Numbered from the stretch's first letter, positions 24,966 to 37,190 are shown. The stretch is 64,000 nt of DNA from Eulemur rufifrons (GCF_041146395.1 NC_090996.1:29598738-29662737), one strand, 5' to 3'. Translations and numbers: made by a program. The notes: generated from the sequence alone by a model not told the origin.

Positions 24966-26264
24966 TTAGAATGGGGACTTTTGGGTTTCACCTTATGTTT
25001 CCTTAAAACAACAGAAAACATCTTACTTCATCTGTCACATCAGAAAAAGACATGAAAGAGGAAACTCGTCTATTGATGCAGGGTTGAGTCACAGGCTTTA
25101 GCTGACTTCAGTTTAGGCTTCTTTCTAAAAGATGCTGATCCGGGATGCTCTGAAATTTGCTCGTTCCCCAAGGCAGGTTTTGCTCTGCATGGAAGCTGGA
25201 GCTCTCCCTTATCACTTCTTTCAGCAAGTGGAATATCCAGCCGATAGACTTAAAGCTGTTTCAGGGAGGCAGATGCACGTAGCCCTGCTCCTGGGCTCAC
25301 ATCCCTTGGGAAGCCCTGGGCTAATGCAACACAAACACAGGCCTGAAATGCGTGCACACCTGGCACTGCCGAGGGAGAAGGTCGGTGCTCAAAGAAGACG
25401 TTTATTTAACATTGGAACCAAACTTCTCCCACGGCTGTGGCCCTCGTCTTTTACAACTTACAGAAATGCACCCTCCTGTCTGGGGGATGCTCTTGACTTT
25501 TGTTTTCTCTCCAAAATGCTTTCCCTCCCATTTAGAAAAAAATATTCAATGTCAGCAGCAAAAAAGAACTGCCTCAATTATCTCCTGAGACATGAGGAAT
25601 GGGAGACATAGAAAAGCCAAAAAGCCAGGGAGGTGGAAACTGCAGCCACCTTCCCGATGATGTCAGACCAGGGGAGCTGGGAAATGGAATGTTAGAAGCC
25701 TCAGGCTGACTCACAGTTGGGACCAATAGAAGTCGGATGCTTTAGGGATCAGGTCCAGGCTCAAAGGAACCAAGGACAGCAGAGCCCACGCCCCCCACTG
25801 AGAATGTTCTGAGAGCCCAGGTGCCCGCTGGGAGGCAGAGCAAACTGTCTGGAACAACACCTGGAGTCGTCCTTGCTAATTTTATCTGGCTCTGAGCCCA
25901 CTGTGGCACCAAGAGGGCATCTTATTTCCCAAACCCCAAAATGTAGCTGGAATCTATAAATAATAGAGAAGAGAAAAGAAAGAGAGAGCTTTGCAGTGAA
26001 GAAAGAAACTCTAGCCCAGTGGTTTCTGTGGTTCCCGAGGTAGGGTTTGGCCTGCTTGTCTAACCAGAGAGCCAAAGTGGCTTTCTAGAACAAACGTTAC
26101 GTATTGAAGAATAGCACGCATTTCTTGTGCCTTTGACACAATGGACCTCGCATGTGCAAGCTTGTGGGAAAGGGGAGAGGAGCAAGGTGATGACACAGAA
26201 GGGAAGGTCAGAGACTGCCCATCCACAGAATGGGCAGCTCGTCCAGCTCTCATTTGCTGACCGC

Positions 26265-26430
26265 CTGTGATGTCAGTGCTTTATTTGCATTGTTTTATTT
26301 TGCGCTGGTGCCCACCTTGCAGGGAACGATTCCCATCTTACAGATATGGAAAATGAAGCTCAAATAGACGTGGTGGTTTATGCCAGGCCACACAGCTACT
26401 GAGCGATGGCACTGGGCCCCTGACGTCCAG
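26265..26430 (-). repeat. MIR fragment
   Basis: 'gattcccatcttacagatat', 'ggaaaatgaagctcaaatag' and 'ccaggccacacagctactga' in antisense order. Confidence 0.7.
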
Positions 26431-27098
26431 TTATTCTGTAACATGCACTCCCTCTCCCCAACAGTCCATCAGACTAGAGGATGGGCCAGCTCAGAGCGCT
26501 GTTGCCAAAACCTGGGGCACAGGGCGTCCATCACTTTGACTCCTTTCTGTGCCTTCACCAGGCAGATAAACACCTGAGGACTGTCGTTAGCATGTTGTAA
26601 GAGTCCCAGGGAAATGAGAGAAAGCAGTTAACCGCCATCCGCCCATCCCCTGCACCATAGTTCAGCCCCCTGACCACTTCCGCGGGCTCCCTCCAAAGAG
26701 AAAGGCAGCCAGCTCATCCCAGCCAGTGGGGCATGCTGCCCTGAGGGTGCAGGGGTGGAGGGTAGTGCTTAGAATCTCCAGGGGGCAGAGGGGAGTGTGT
26801 TAGAATGCAAACTTAGGAAAGTATCTTAGAAGCCACTGCTTTCATGATACTAACAGCAGGAAGAAAAGGCACAGGTCTCGGCTGACTCTGACAGAGGGAG
26901 ACACTGATTTTTCACTCATAGTAGTGGAATCCCTGTGGGTCAGAGTATAATATTATTATATTACTAAATTGTGTGAGAAAGACAAAAGTTAGCATGAAGG
27001 GTTAAGAAACACTGTGCTACGTGAAATACATGGCACATTTGTATGATTTCCACATCCACAGTCTGGGTGCTCCGACAGCCCTGGAAACAACGGGGGAG

Positions 27099-27130
27099 GA
27101 GATATATATATATATAAAATATATATATTT
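27099..27130. repeat. (TA)n palindromic tract
   Basis: 'gatatatatatatataaaat' followed by 'atatatatatttt': an AT dinucleotide tract able to fold on itself. Confidence 0.85.
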
Positions 27131-28720
27131 TGGTGGGAGGAAGAACAGCCAACCACACATGGCACAGAGAAAGAGACCAAAGATAAGGTTGCAGGAAGGT
27201 AGGAAAGGGCATGATGCCAGCACCTTGGGCCTCAGGGAGCCTCAGCCGTGAAGCCTGGGGTTGAGAGGATCAGAGAGAGAGATGCTCCAACTTGCAGCTG
27301 TAGGCTTTCCTGTGTATGGTTCCTTGAAGGCTAAACTACAAGAAAAATGTCGCCGTGCAAATGAGTCGAGGCTGTCACAGTTCCACAGGCATCCCTGCGG
27401 GTTGAGCTCATCCCGCCGTGGGGGACCGATGCAGCCACCATTATCAGAGTCCACAGTTAACCACACATACTTGACTGTAGTTCATGCCAAGGTCAGCAGC
27501 AGCTGCTGAAGCTGCTTTACAAACCCCTGCTTGGGCTGGCTCCCTGTCAGTCTTGGGAGGACCGGGTCAAATCCTGCAGCCTAGATCTGATTGTTCCCTT
27601 TAGGTACAGCAGCCGAAATCTGCGGTAAGAGTGGGCAAAAGCAGGGGAAGCCACAAACCAAAATGTTTCTGATGCCCCATTGCCTGTTATTGTAAGCGTG
27701 AATCAAGAGCTTTTCTCTTGATAACAATTAAACAGTTACTTTTAAGTGAAAGTAAACAGTTGTATATTAAAAAGGAAGAAGGAGTAGAAAGTGAAGAGAC
27801 CTACAGCTAGGGGTGCTTGTATTTGGGCTTCCCAGGACTCCCGAAGTCATCCAGGTCCCTGGGTGGATTTAAAGGTGGTGTCGCTGTGTCATCAGAACTC
27901 TTCACTATTTCCATAACTAAAATTCAACTCTAACGACATTGAACAAACTCACACACAAACTCACAAAGAATATATCGCATGGACTAAGTAAAAAGTCCAA
28001 GAGAGTGGCTCCAGGGGTTCAAACTGCGTCTCTTTCTATGCCTTGGGCTCAGCTTTCCATGGTGATGGTTTCACTCTCAAGCTCATGTCCCCACGTGATG
28101 ACAAGACTAGTCTCCTGTGGCTCCGCTTTCTACCTGAGCATCTATATAGCTATGCCTCCAAAAACAGTATGACTGTCATCACATGGATTTCTTGCCTGCA
28201 TTCTAGACTGATCGATGTGACCAGGGAGAAAAGAATTTCAGATCAGCCTACTTAGGACACATGCCTTGAGAGTTAGCTTCAGCATAATGAGTGGGGTTAA
28301 ATCCTGAAAAGAATTAACAATGGGTGATCCTTTTATGCTGACTTTGTTTGTCAATAGTTAACTCCATGCTGTCCAAACACCAAAGATGATGCTGGGAAAC
28401 TTTGATAAAAGCATGGGAGGATGCCACCCTAGAGGCACGAAGATGTTGACAGTTACACAAGCATCCATGGATACCTTTTCCCAAACTGCAGGTGTGACTC
28501 TTTGCAGAGGTGTCACATAACCCAGAGCCAGAGCAATAAGATAAACCTGATGCTTTGCAACTTGTCTCAGACCTTTAAGAGACGTTATCGGGTTGAATTG
28601 CACTGTTCCTCCAGGGCTCCTACAAGAAGTACATAGCTCACCTTTGCAGGTAAAGTTCAGGTGTGAATGGTTTCACGTCCACTGCTGCTGCTGACGGTGT
28701 GTTATGTTTCTCCCCCACAG

Positions 28721-30514
28721 GGCATCTACAGCTGCATTCACGGAGTACACATTGAAGAAAAGAAGTCTCCGGACTTCAATCTGACGGGATCCCAGAGCAA
28801 CATGTTAAAACTCCTTCGATCAGCCAAAAACATTTCCAATGTGTCCAACGTGAACTCCTCAAGAATTGATTCACCCAAAAGATCTGCCGACTTCATCCAA
28901 AGAGGTTCCCTCACCGTGGACATGGTATCAGATAAGGGGAATTTGATATACTCGGACAACAGGTCCTTTCAGGGGAAAGACAGCATTTTTGGGGACAACA
29001 TGAATGAACTCCAAACGTTTGTGGCCAACAGGCATAAGGACACCCTCAATAACTATGTGTTCCAGGGACAACACCCTCTTACTCTCAATGAGTCCAACCC
29101 GAACACGGTGGAGGTGGCCGTGAGCACAGAATCCAAAGGAAACTCCAGGTCCCGGCAGCTTTGGAAGAAATCCATGGATTCCATCCGCCAGGATTCCCTG
29201 ACCCAGAATCCAGTCTCCCAGAGGGATGAAGGTACCATGGAGAATAGGACCCACTCCCTGAAGAGCCCTAGGTACCTTCCAGAAGAGGTGGCCCACTCAG
29301 ACATTTCAGAAACTTCGAGTCGGGCCACGTGCCACAGGGAACCTGACAACAATAAGAACCACAAAACCAAGGACAACTTCAAAAGGTCAATGGCCTCCAA
29401 ATACCCCAAGGACTGTAGTGAGGTCGAACGCACCTACCTGAAAACCAAAGCGAGCTCCCCCAGAGACAAGATCTACACCATCGATGGTGAGAAGGAGCCC
29501 AGTTTCCACTTGGATCCTCCCCAGTACGTTGAAAACATGACCCTGCCTGAGAACGTGGACTTCCCAGACCCCTACCAGGATCACAATAAGAACTTTCACA
29601 AGGGGGACTCCACGCTGCCAACGAACAGGAACCCCCTGCACAATGGGGATGGGCTTCCCAACAACGACCAGTATAAACTCTACTCCAAGCACTTCACCCT
29701 GAAAGACAAGGGTTCCCCTCTCAGCGAGGCCAGCGACCGATACCGGCAGAACTCCACGCACTGCAGAAGCTGCCTTTCCAACCTGCCCACCTACTCGGGC
29801 CATTTCACCATGAGGTCCCCCTTCAAGTGCGACGCCTGCCTGCGCATGGGGAACCTCTACGACATCGACGAAGACCAGATGCTTCAGGAGACAGGTAACC
29901 CAGCCACCCGGGAGTCCTACCAGCAGGACTGGGCGCAGAACAATACCCTTCAATTCCAAAAGAACAAGCTAAGGATTAGCCGTCAGCATTCCTACGATAA
30001 CATTCTGGACAAACCTAGGGAGACAGACCCTAGCAGGCCCTCCCGGAGCATAAGCCTCAAGGACAGGGAACGGCTTCTGGAGGGAAATTCGTATGGGAGC
30101 CTGTTTAGTGTCCCCTCAAGCAAACTCTCGGGGAACAAAAGCTCCCTTTTCCCCCAAGGTCTGGAGGACAGCAAGAGGAGCAAGTCCCTCTTGCCAGACC
30201 ACACCTCCAATAACCCTTTCCTCCACTCCCACAGGCATGACCAACGCTTAGTTATTGGGAGATGCCCCTCGGACCCTTACAAACACTCGTTGCCGTCCCA
30301 GGCAGTGAACGACAGCTATCTTCAATCGTCCTTGAGGTCAACGGCATCGTACTGTTCCAGGGACAGTCGGGGCCACAGTGATGTGTATATTTCGGAGCAT
30401 GTTATGCCTTATGCTGCAAATAAGAATAATATGTACTCTACCCCTAGGGTTTTAAATTCCTGCAGCAATAGACGCGTGTACAAGAAAATGCCTAGTATCG
30501 AATCTGATGTTTAG
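28721..30514 (+). CDS. GRIN2A: GRIN2A last coding exon: GluN2A cytoplasmic tail to the PDZ ligand
   Basis: 597 codons plus TAG, starting [20 protein letters not shown] and ending [10 protein letters not shown]. This is almost the whole intracellular tail of GluN2A, which binds postsynaptic scaffolds and is heavily phosphorylated. Motifs, numbered as in human GluN2A from memory: palmitoylated cysteine groups CRSC and CDAC either side of the Cdk5 site MRSPFK (Ser codon 29816, S1232); the CaMKII-like site [10 protein letters not shown] (Ser codon 29990, S1291); the dileucine in RERLLEGN (30074-30079, L1319/L1320); the Src/Fyn tyrosine in NSYGSL (30092, Y1325); and the class I PDZ ligand SIESDV (30494-30511) for PSD-95-family proteins. 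The GluN2B-type YEKL motif is replaced by YKKM, as expected for GluN2A. One codon is missing relative to human near PATRESYQQ, so the tail is one residue shorter. The reading frame is open throughout, and the ATG at 28667 is intronic and not used. Confidence 0.98.
   Translation, partial: GIYSCIHGVHIEEKKSPDFNLTGSQSNMLKLLRSAKNISNVSNVNSSRIDSPKRSADFIQRGSLTVDMVSDKGNLIYSDNRSFQGKDSIFGDNMNELQTFVANRHKDTLNNYVFQGQHPLTLNESNPNTVEVAVSTESKGNSRSRQLWKKSMDSIRQDSLTQNPVSQRDEGTMENRTHSLKSPRYLPEEVAHSDISETSSRATCHREPDNNKNHKTKDNFKRSMASKYPKDCSEVERTYLKTKASSPRDKIYTIDGEKEPSFHLDPPQYVENMTLPENVDFPDPYQDHNKNFHKGDSTLPTNRNPLHNGDGLPNNDQYKLYSKHFTLKDKGSPLSEASDRYRQNSTHCRSCLSNLPTYSGHFTMRSPFKCDACLRMGNLYDIDEDQMLQETGNPATRESYQQDWAQNNTLQFQKNKLRISRQHSYDNILDKPRETDPSRPSRSISLKDRERLLEGNSYGSLFSVPSSKLSGNKSSLFPQGLEDSKRSKSLLPDHTSNNPFLHSHRHDQRLVIGRCPSDPYKHSLPSQAVNDSYLQSSLRSTASYCSRDSRGHSDVYISEHVMPYAANKNNMYSTPRVLNSCSNRRVYKKMPSIESDV
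29895..30234 (+). other. GRIN2A: Candidate exonic (facultative) intron for a short GluN2A-S-type isoform
   Basis: Inside the last exon there is a near-consensus donor ACAG|GTAACC at 29895. A good acceptor, 'tttcctccactcccacag', ends at 30234. Removing the 340 nt shifts the frame by one. This placement corresponds to the alternative splice that gives the human 1281-residue GluN2A-S (from memory): full-length sequence through T1257, then a unique tail. The human interval would be 343 nt, because human has one extra codon here. In this window the shifted frame reads G-M-T-N-A and then TAG at 30249-30251. The junction would be the last one, with the stop 15 nt beyond it, so nonsense-mediated decay is not expected. 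The product would lack S1291, the dileucine, Y1325 and the PDZ ligand. Use of the sites is inferred; only the sequences are seen. Confidence 0.6.
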
Positions 30515-32736
30515 AATCTTCCATTCGTGTTTTATCTATAGGGAAACGTACGTAACAGCCAACCTTCTGGAGGGTAAATGTCGGATGTCCACTAGTGCCC
30601 TGCTAAGAGCAAGAGGATTTAGGGAGGTACTTTTTTTTGTTGACTCTTTTGCACATGGCTCCATGCCATATTCTTCCACTCAAGGAATCTTGTGAGGTGT
30701 GTGCTGAGCATGGCAGATACCAGACAGGTGAGCCCTTAACCAAAAATAAATGAATGAATAAATCCAAAAGGGCAAGTCTCCGGGACGTGCCTACTAGGTA
30801 TGTTGGCAATAACGATGCATTGGATGCCAATGATGACGTTATGATTTCCTATATTCCAAATTTCATTCTGATCAGTCCACCATGTAATTTCCTCATCAGA
30901 AATGCCTAACGGTTTCTCTAATACAGAATAAGCAATATGGTATGCATGTAAATTCTGACACAGACAAAATAAAGCAGTTAAGAATGCATCTGCGCTGTAG
31001 CGAGATTGGCGTGTGCAAGAGATTAGGAAGTTTGGCTTGTAACAGTTTCAGCTTTATTGGTATGCCTTCCATCACAGCCCAGGCCCGACCCCGAGAACTC
31101 CAGGCTCCCCCCAAAGAATAGCCAATCAGTGTGTTCGTGGTAACTACGCTACCTGCATTGTAGTCCATTTCCAAGACACATCTGGAGCAAAAGGCCGGAG
31201 GGACCCTCAGGCGGAGAGCTACGAGAATCTCTTTGGATGTTGGTTTCTGTGTGTCTCTCACCCTCGGCTTCGATGGTCTTGTTCAGAGCTGCATAAACTA
31301 ACACGTGTCTGTCTTCAATATCTAAGTGTGGATCTTCTGTCTATGACACAGTGGCCATTGTAGTTTATCCCGAAGACTCCTATGTACGTAAGTTTGCATT
31401 TGCTCCCTTCTGGTGATGACTCAGGGTTGTATAGTATCTGTTCCCCCTTTCCTCCCCGAGTAACCATAACTCGTTCAGTTCCCGAGCACCCGTGGTGGTG
31501 TCTAAGTAGTCATGTGTCTCTCTTCCCAGAGTTGTTAACGTGGTGACATGCACCAACAGCCGTGTGTGTACTGTGATCTGTAAGAAGTGCTATGCCATCT
31601 GTCTGCCGAAGGCTAGCACGGTTTCAGTTTTATCTTCCTTAACATCATGAAATTCTGTTGGACACTCATTTCCGCTGTAACCTTCTCAAATCTGAAGTCT
31701 CCAAAACATGAGACACTCATGCATCTACCCTGAATATCCTCCAAACTTTGCACAAACTTTAGTGAAACAAGTCATTTCTCTCTTTTGAAATATTCTCTCC
31801 AGGGGAGGCAAACTGCTTCACCGGCACCAACAGAAATATATGAAAAATTCCTCAAAGCATTTGTCATTTCTGAATCACCTGCATGATTCCATTCTTATTC
31901 TACTCAAACCCATATATATAAGACAAGAAATAATAATCATTTAAAAAAAAAAAGTTAGAGACAGAGAAGGGAATATTTTTGCACGGGGAACTTCTTAGCA
32001 CAGTGCCTGCCACCAAAAAAAGTGACCTCAAAAAGGTAGTTATTACAGTATGATACTTTATCAGATTAGGATTTTCTAGTTTAAAAGTTAAATATGATAA
32101 AACCCACAAATAACGTTAACTAAACATTTTATATAGTTCTACTCTATTAATTAGTATATTTTACCTACATGAATATTTTTGAAATATTTGAGATAAAAGG
32201 CCATTAGCTTTTGCAGAAGACCTGAGTTTCTCTGGGGACACGAGGACATGCTGCAGAAACCATTTCCTGGTTTCCTCCTGCATTCTGCCTTAGGTTCTTG
32301 GAGAAGGGGACAACGTGGCAGGTTGAAAAATTGTCCTGTTTCTTCTCCTCTTAGCATGTTCTGCTTTGTAGGCGTATTTTCCTGTAAGTGAGAAGGTGCC
32401 AGAGATGATTCTCGTAGAGCCTGAGGATACATTGAATGGCTTCCTCTTTGGGGACGTGCACCCAACCTGCAATATTCCTACAGTAACGAAAAATAGTTGC
32501 AATAAATTTCAGGGTTAGTGGCAGAGAGGCAGAAGGAGGCGATGGGAAGAAAGTCTTCCCTTCATCTTTGAAAGGCAGAAGAGGCCAACTAGGTGCTGGT
32601 GACAAACGTATTTGAAAATTATATTTTATTTCTTGGATACTGTAACCTTTGCTGCCCCAAGACCCAGCAATGGAGAAGACTGGATTGCAGGGCCTGGAAC
32701 GGTCACCCCAATTTCTGATCTTAAATTTATTTTTAT

Positions 32737-32830
32737 TTTTTTGCAGAGATGGGGTCTTGCTATGTTACCCAGGCTGATCTCTAAGTCCTGGTATCAAGTG
32801 ATCCTCCTGCCTTGGCCTCCCAAAGTGTTC
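32737..32830 (-). mobile_element. Alu-derived monomer/fragment, antisense, within the GRIN2A 3' UTR
   Basis: 'agagatggggtcttgctatg', 'ttacccaggctgatctctaa' and 'cttggcctcccaaagtgttc' are the reverse complement of an Alu left arm. A T-rich lead-in (its A tail) sits at 32724-32742. A possible 8-bp duplication, ttaaattt, flanks it at 32721-32728 and 32834-32841. It is diverged, so an old insertion of the FLAM/AluJ age class. Confidence 0.8.
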
Positions 32831-35176
32831 AATTTAAATTTCAGCATTCTGTACAGTCTTTTAGCACTTGCTGCCTTTGTCCTCTCCTTGTATTCCAGAC
32901 CTTTCTTCCTCTGGCTGGGATCACTTCCTTTTCCTCACGAGTCTGCCATGTCTTAACATGAAACGAATTAACAAGTCTCCTTAGAATGCAGAGCAGTGAC
33001 AGGTCCTCAATCCAAAGAGGCTTCCTGTCTTCCTCTGGTGTCCTCAAAACCCAGGGGGCCGCCAGATGCCACAGAGACCTCCAGGGAGAGTGAGAATTGC
33101 AGTTGGACTGACTTCATAGGTGAAAAATCCTTCTCTTCATAGCAGTATTATGTCTGCTATTCACCCCATACATCTCTGGATAAAGAAACTAAAAATGTGG
33201 CTTTTTGAAGAAGCAACAGTAATGTTGTGAAAAACATATACTTCTTTTAATGTCCAAAGTGTTTTTTAAAATAAATAATCATAAATTGGATGCCATGTTA
33301 TATAAATGCATGCTTTCCCTCCTCCATCAATTCACTAACTCTTAAATGTGATGATTCCAAGCCAAAAAAAAAAATTAACCACTGATCAGATGGTCAATTT
33401 CCAAGTGAAAGATAATGACGTAGCACTATGCAAAAGTAATCCAAGTCAGTTCAGTTCCTTGGAAAAAAGAATGTCAGGAATGTAACACCCAATGGTAAAT
33501 GGCACCTATCGTATGGGCCGTACCAAGAATTAAATCAGAAGTCCTGAACTATAGATCCGTTACAGAAGATTCTTGTGACACATCCCAGCTCTGAGATCTT
33601 AGATTTGTTGATCTCAAAGAGCCAGAATCTCTGAACCCAACTGCCTGAGTTTCACCTGGGTTAAGTCAGAGCTGGCATCTGTAATGGTATTTAACTAACT
33701 CTAAATGGTTTTTCCCCCCTTAAGAGGGACCCAACAGGTCCTCAGATAGTTACACTTGCATGCACATGGTCAGGGTTCTGTCCGTGGGGAATAGCACGCA
33801 CATGCAACCAATTTAAAATAGTCTGAGTAGGAGAGTCTTCCAGGGCGCGACTTCACTCTGAGAAACCTTTGTGTTTCCAGAAGATGCTTTTCCCAGTCCT
33901 TCTACCAGTAGGTTCTTAGGCCACTTTCAGTTTCAGTCCCTGAGCAGGCAAGTCCCCAGTGGGTCTATCTTTCTGCCAGTGAGAGGTGTGGGGTATAATC
34001 TCACCACTCATTACTGTTCTGCCCCCTGCAAATCTCTCTGTGTTATTTTTGCCAGCACCATGCCTGGGTATCTCATGGATCATACTTGGTTTTCTCTTCC
34101 CTGTTTCATAGGTTGCCTGAGAAGTCTTAATACTTAGCTTTTCTGGTGAAAACATTAAAATTCCCCCATTGCAGCAAAATCCATCAAATCATTTCATGCT
34201 TATTTTCTGGGGAGGGGGAGAAAAAAAAAGAAAATTACACCTTGTTTACAAATGAAATAGTTTCACTTAAATGGGACTCTTGCCAAGGCAGTTAATTAGT
34301 CAAAAGATCCATGGCTGTCATATGGTCACACATTGTTCATTCTATTTGATATGTCTACCACTGATGTGTATTTAATATTCTGCATCCTTCTCAGGAAATG
34401 ACAAATGCCCTGAATTCTTTGCAAATAGAATTGCTAATGAAAAAGGAAAAAAAAATGTTGGTGTTAATTAAATGGTGATTAAAAATTTATCTCCTTTAAA
34501 CCTAAAAAGTGCAGCTTTAATAATCAGTTGTCATATAAATAAGTACCTTGTACTGAGATCCCTTGTGGTTTAAGACCTAAATAAATACTAATTTGAGAAA
34601 CCTAAATATCTTTCAGAGGAGCTGAATATATTCATTAACATTTTGCCCATTCCTGTACTGTTTCTTTGTACATAGCTGTTGTGCATGAACCCTTGAAAAG
34701 AGGACATGAGTTGTTTCTGAAATGGAGCCTGTTGGCATTAACCATGGCTATAGCAGACATAGTTGGACCTCAAGAAAAAAAAAATTGAGTAGGTGGAAGA
34801 TAAATGCATTGGTTGATGTTTAATACGAGTTAAGAGTTCTATGTAAAGGTGATTTTCCTTCCAAAAGTACTGTTTGTTTTCTCTTGAGACAAAATTAGGC
34901 CTTTCCAGACACCCCATCTGCTTTTGGTAAACAGGGTTGAAATTAATGTGGGGTCTATACTTGAAAAGTTCTCCCAACATGCGGTTGCCCTTTTCCATTC
35001 AATCCCGACACATTGTGCTGTGTTCACATCTAATTGTATCAGACGAGGTCAGCTTGCCACTCGATGAAGATCAGAGATGATCAAATGCACTTACCCTGTG
35101 AATACAAATGCTCGTGTACACATGTATATAATATACATGCTTGATTTCTACAATTCACATGTAAGTGTATTATCCA

Positions 35177-35182
35177 AATAAA
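35177..35182 (+). promoter_or_regulatory. GRIN2A: Candidate proximal poly(A) signal of GRIN2A
   Basis: AATAAA in the context 'tatccaaataaaattgtac', with TGTA motifs nearby and a GTTTATGTT stretch about 20 nt downstream. Cleavage near 35200 would give a 4.7 kb 3' UTR. Whether it is used cannot be read from sequence alone. Confidence 0.4.
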
Positions 35183-35664
35183 ATTGTACATATTGTAAAG
35201 TTTATGTTAAAAATTAAATAGTGATGATAGTATTAACACATGGAAAACCCATTCTGGTTATTTTGATGGGAGGATATTTCCATAGAGAGGGCACTATATT
35301 TTTTTAATCTCAGTTCTAGGGAGGATGGCAGAGCCCAGGTGGGATTTGGGTGTTAGTGTTCTTGGCTTGTTCTTTAAAAAAAAGGAAATTTGGGGTGGGG
35401 TGTGTGTGGAATATATTCTGCTCACATTTGCTTCTCAAGACAATGCTAATGTGGCCTTGTGTGTGATTTCTGTAAACCCATCGAAGGGCAGAGATTTCCT
35501 ATTAAATTTTTTATCCTCTCCCCCTGACCTGTGTCCAGAAGTGTGCTCAGTGTAGTATTAGCTAGAGGTGCCTGCCCAGAAGGGTCTCAGAAGAACTGAA
35601 TTTGTAGAATTACACCAAGATTTAGGGGAAGGGGAAAGGAAATAAGAAAATGAAGTTTACAAAG

Positions 35665-35760
35665 GGGCAGTAATCTGTACGGGATCATCAAGTTAGAGAG
35701 TATCAGAGCTGAGATTAGAACCCAAGACTTTGTGTTCAGTTTCTGGCTCAGTTCCCTGTA
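35665..35760 (-). repeat. MIR fragment in the 3' UTR
   Basis: 'gtatcagagctgagattaga' and 'acccaagactttgtgttcag' correspond to the antisense MIR 5' third. Confidence 0.5.
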
Positions 35761-36984
35761 CCAGGCTGACCAATTTCTAGGTTTCTCTCAAGGGGACACT
35801 CCTGAGTACCTCTGGGATGAGAGCCAGGAATCCCATGAAACTGACCTGGCTTCTTTTTGCCTCTTGCTCCCAGGCAGATCCAAGCATGCCTCTTTGAATT
35901 TGATTTTCCTCTAAGCTCCTTCACAGTCCCCTATCTCAAAATCCTGGAGAACAGGAAACTTTATTCAGGCACTTTTTCCTTGGAAAGAATCTACAAGGGT
36001 TGTAGTTTAAAACCTCAAACTGAAGATGAAGGCTGGCAGTGAGCATCGAAGTAATAGAGTTCTATTTTCCACGCACTGAGAATGAACAAAGCACATTGAT
36101 CAGCTGATAGGACCCGACTCAGTGTCCACTCCCATTTGAAGGCCACTTTGGGATGGAGGGGGCTGCAAAAGGAATAGGAAAGATAATCTCTTCCCATAAG
36201 TGTAGTCTTACAGTTTAGAGATTCAGTTCCCTAATACAAAAGAGAACCAAGGACCCATGAAATGCACACAGAGACTAAACAGCAAAAATTAGAGGACAAA
36301 GTTGTTGCCAGGAAAAAATCTAATTCTATGATCAAACTTAAAGAAAACAATAAAGCCTTTCTCCAGGCCTTTAAGTAACTTTGGAGAATATAGTTGGCAT
36401 TCCTGGAGATGCACTTGATTTATTTTAATCTTCAAAAGGTCCCTAGGAAATCCAGGAGCAGCTAAACAGGTGAACAAACTCACCCTTCTGTATTTTTGCA
36501 CAGGCAGGTTTGGGTCTGGTTCCAACCAGTGCTCCAACCCTTGCCAAATCATGCCTCCTCCCACACCTGCTTTATGACATGTGCTTTGAGAAAAGGTTGA
36601 AAAAATTCCCCAAAGGATTAGAAAATAGACCATGATGGGGAAAAGATGGAGCATTTCCTTAAAGCTTTTTTGCTTGGTTTCGTTTTTGATTTTTGAAGAA
36701 CACTTTTGATAGTTCAGGGTACGGATGTATCAGGGACGGGTGTAGGGAGGATCCTTTGTTGAGTCCCAAGTGCCTACTGTTGTGGCTGACAAAAGAGAAA
36801 GCGCCAGGTTCCCTAGAGAGAAAATGGGACAATGACAAACGGAAGTATAGGTGTATTTCAGGAAGGATGGTGGGGTGCAGAGGGAGCTTTTTTCCCTCTG
36901 TCCATCCCATTCTGTGCATTGCTGGAATGTTAGATTCCCTGCTTACCACAAGTACATGCCATGGGTCAGAACCCGAATTTGGAA

Positions 36985-37190
36985 ATATCAAAATATAAAT
37001 TAGGCATAGACTATATTCTAGGCATATCCTAGAATGTGATCCTCAAAATAACCCTAGGATATGATTGCTCCCATTTTACAGATAAGGAAACCGAGGCTCA
37101 GGTTTTTTTGTTTTTTCAGGTTTTTCAGCCTCATCAGCAACAGGAATGAAGCTAGTAAATCCCTAACGTTAGACATATTCTCAAAGTGCC
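36985..37190 (-). repeat. MIR in the 3' UTR
   Basis: 'gatcctcaaaataaccctag', 'gatatgattgctcccatttt' and 'acagataaggaaaccgaggc' are antisense MIR; a small T-rich insertion follows the core. Confidence 0.75.

Noticed and set aside
28667..28720. Upstream extension of the 615-codon open frame to ATG 28667
   Set aside because: These 18 codons lie in the intron before a strong acceptor ending at 28720. The exon begins at GIYSC in phase 0 with the previous exon.
29387..29959. 190-codon open frame on the minus strand inside the last exon
   Set aside because: It is an antisense shadow of the GluN2A tail: codon structure and conservation expectations belong to the + frame, and it resembles no known protein.
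30968..30973. AATAAA early in the 3' UTR as a poly(A) signal
   Set aside because: No GT-rich downstream element was seen, and the UTR appears to continue. Several other AATAAA matches (34575, 36346, 39501) are similarly unsupported.
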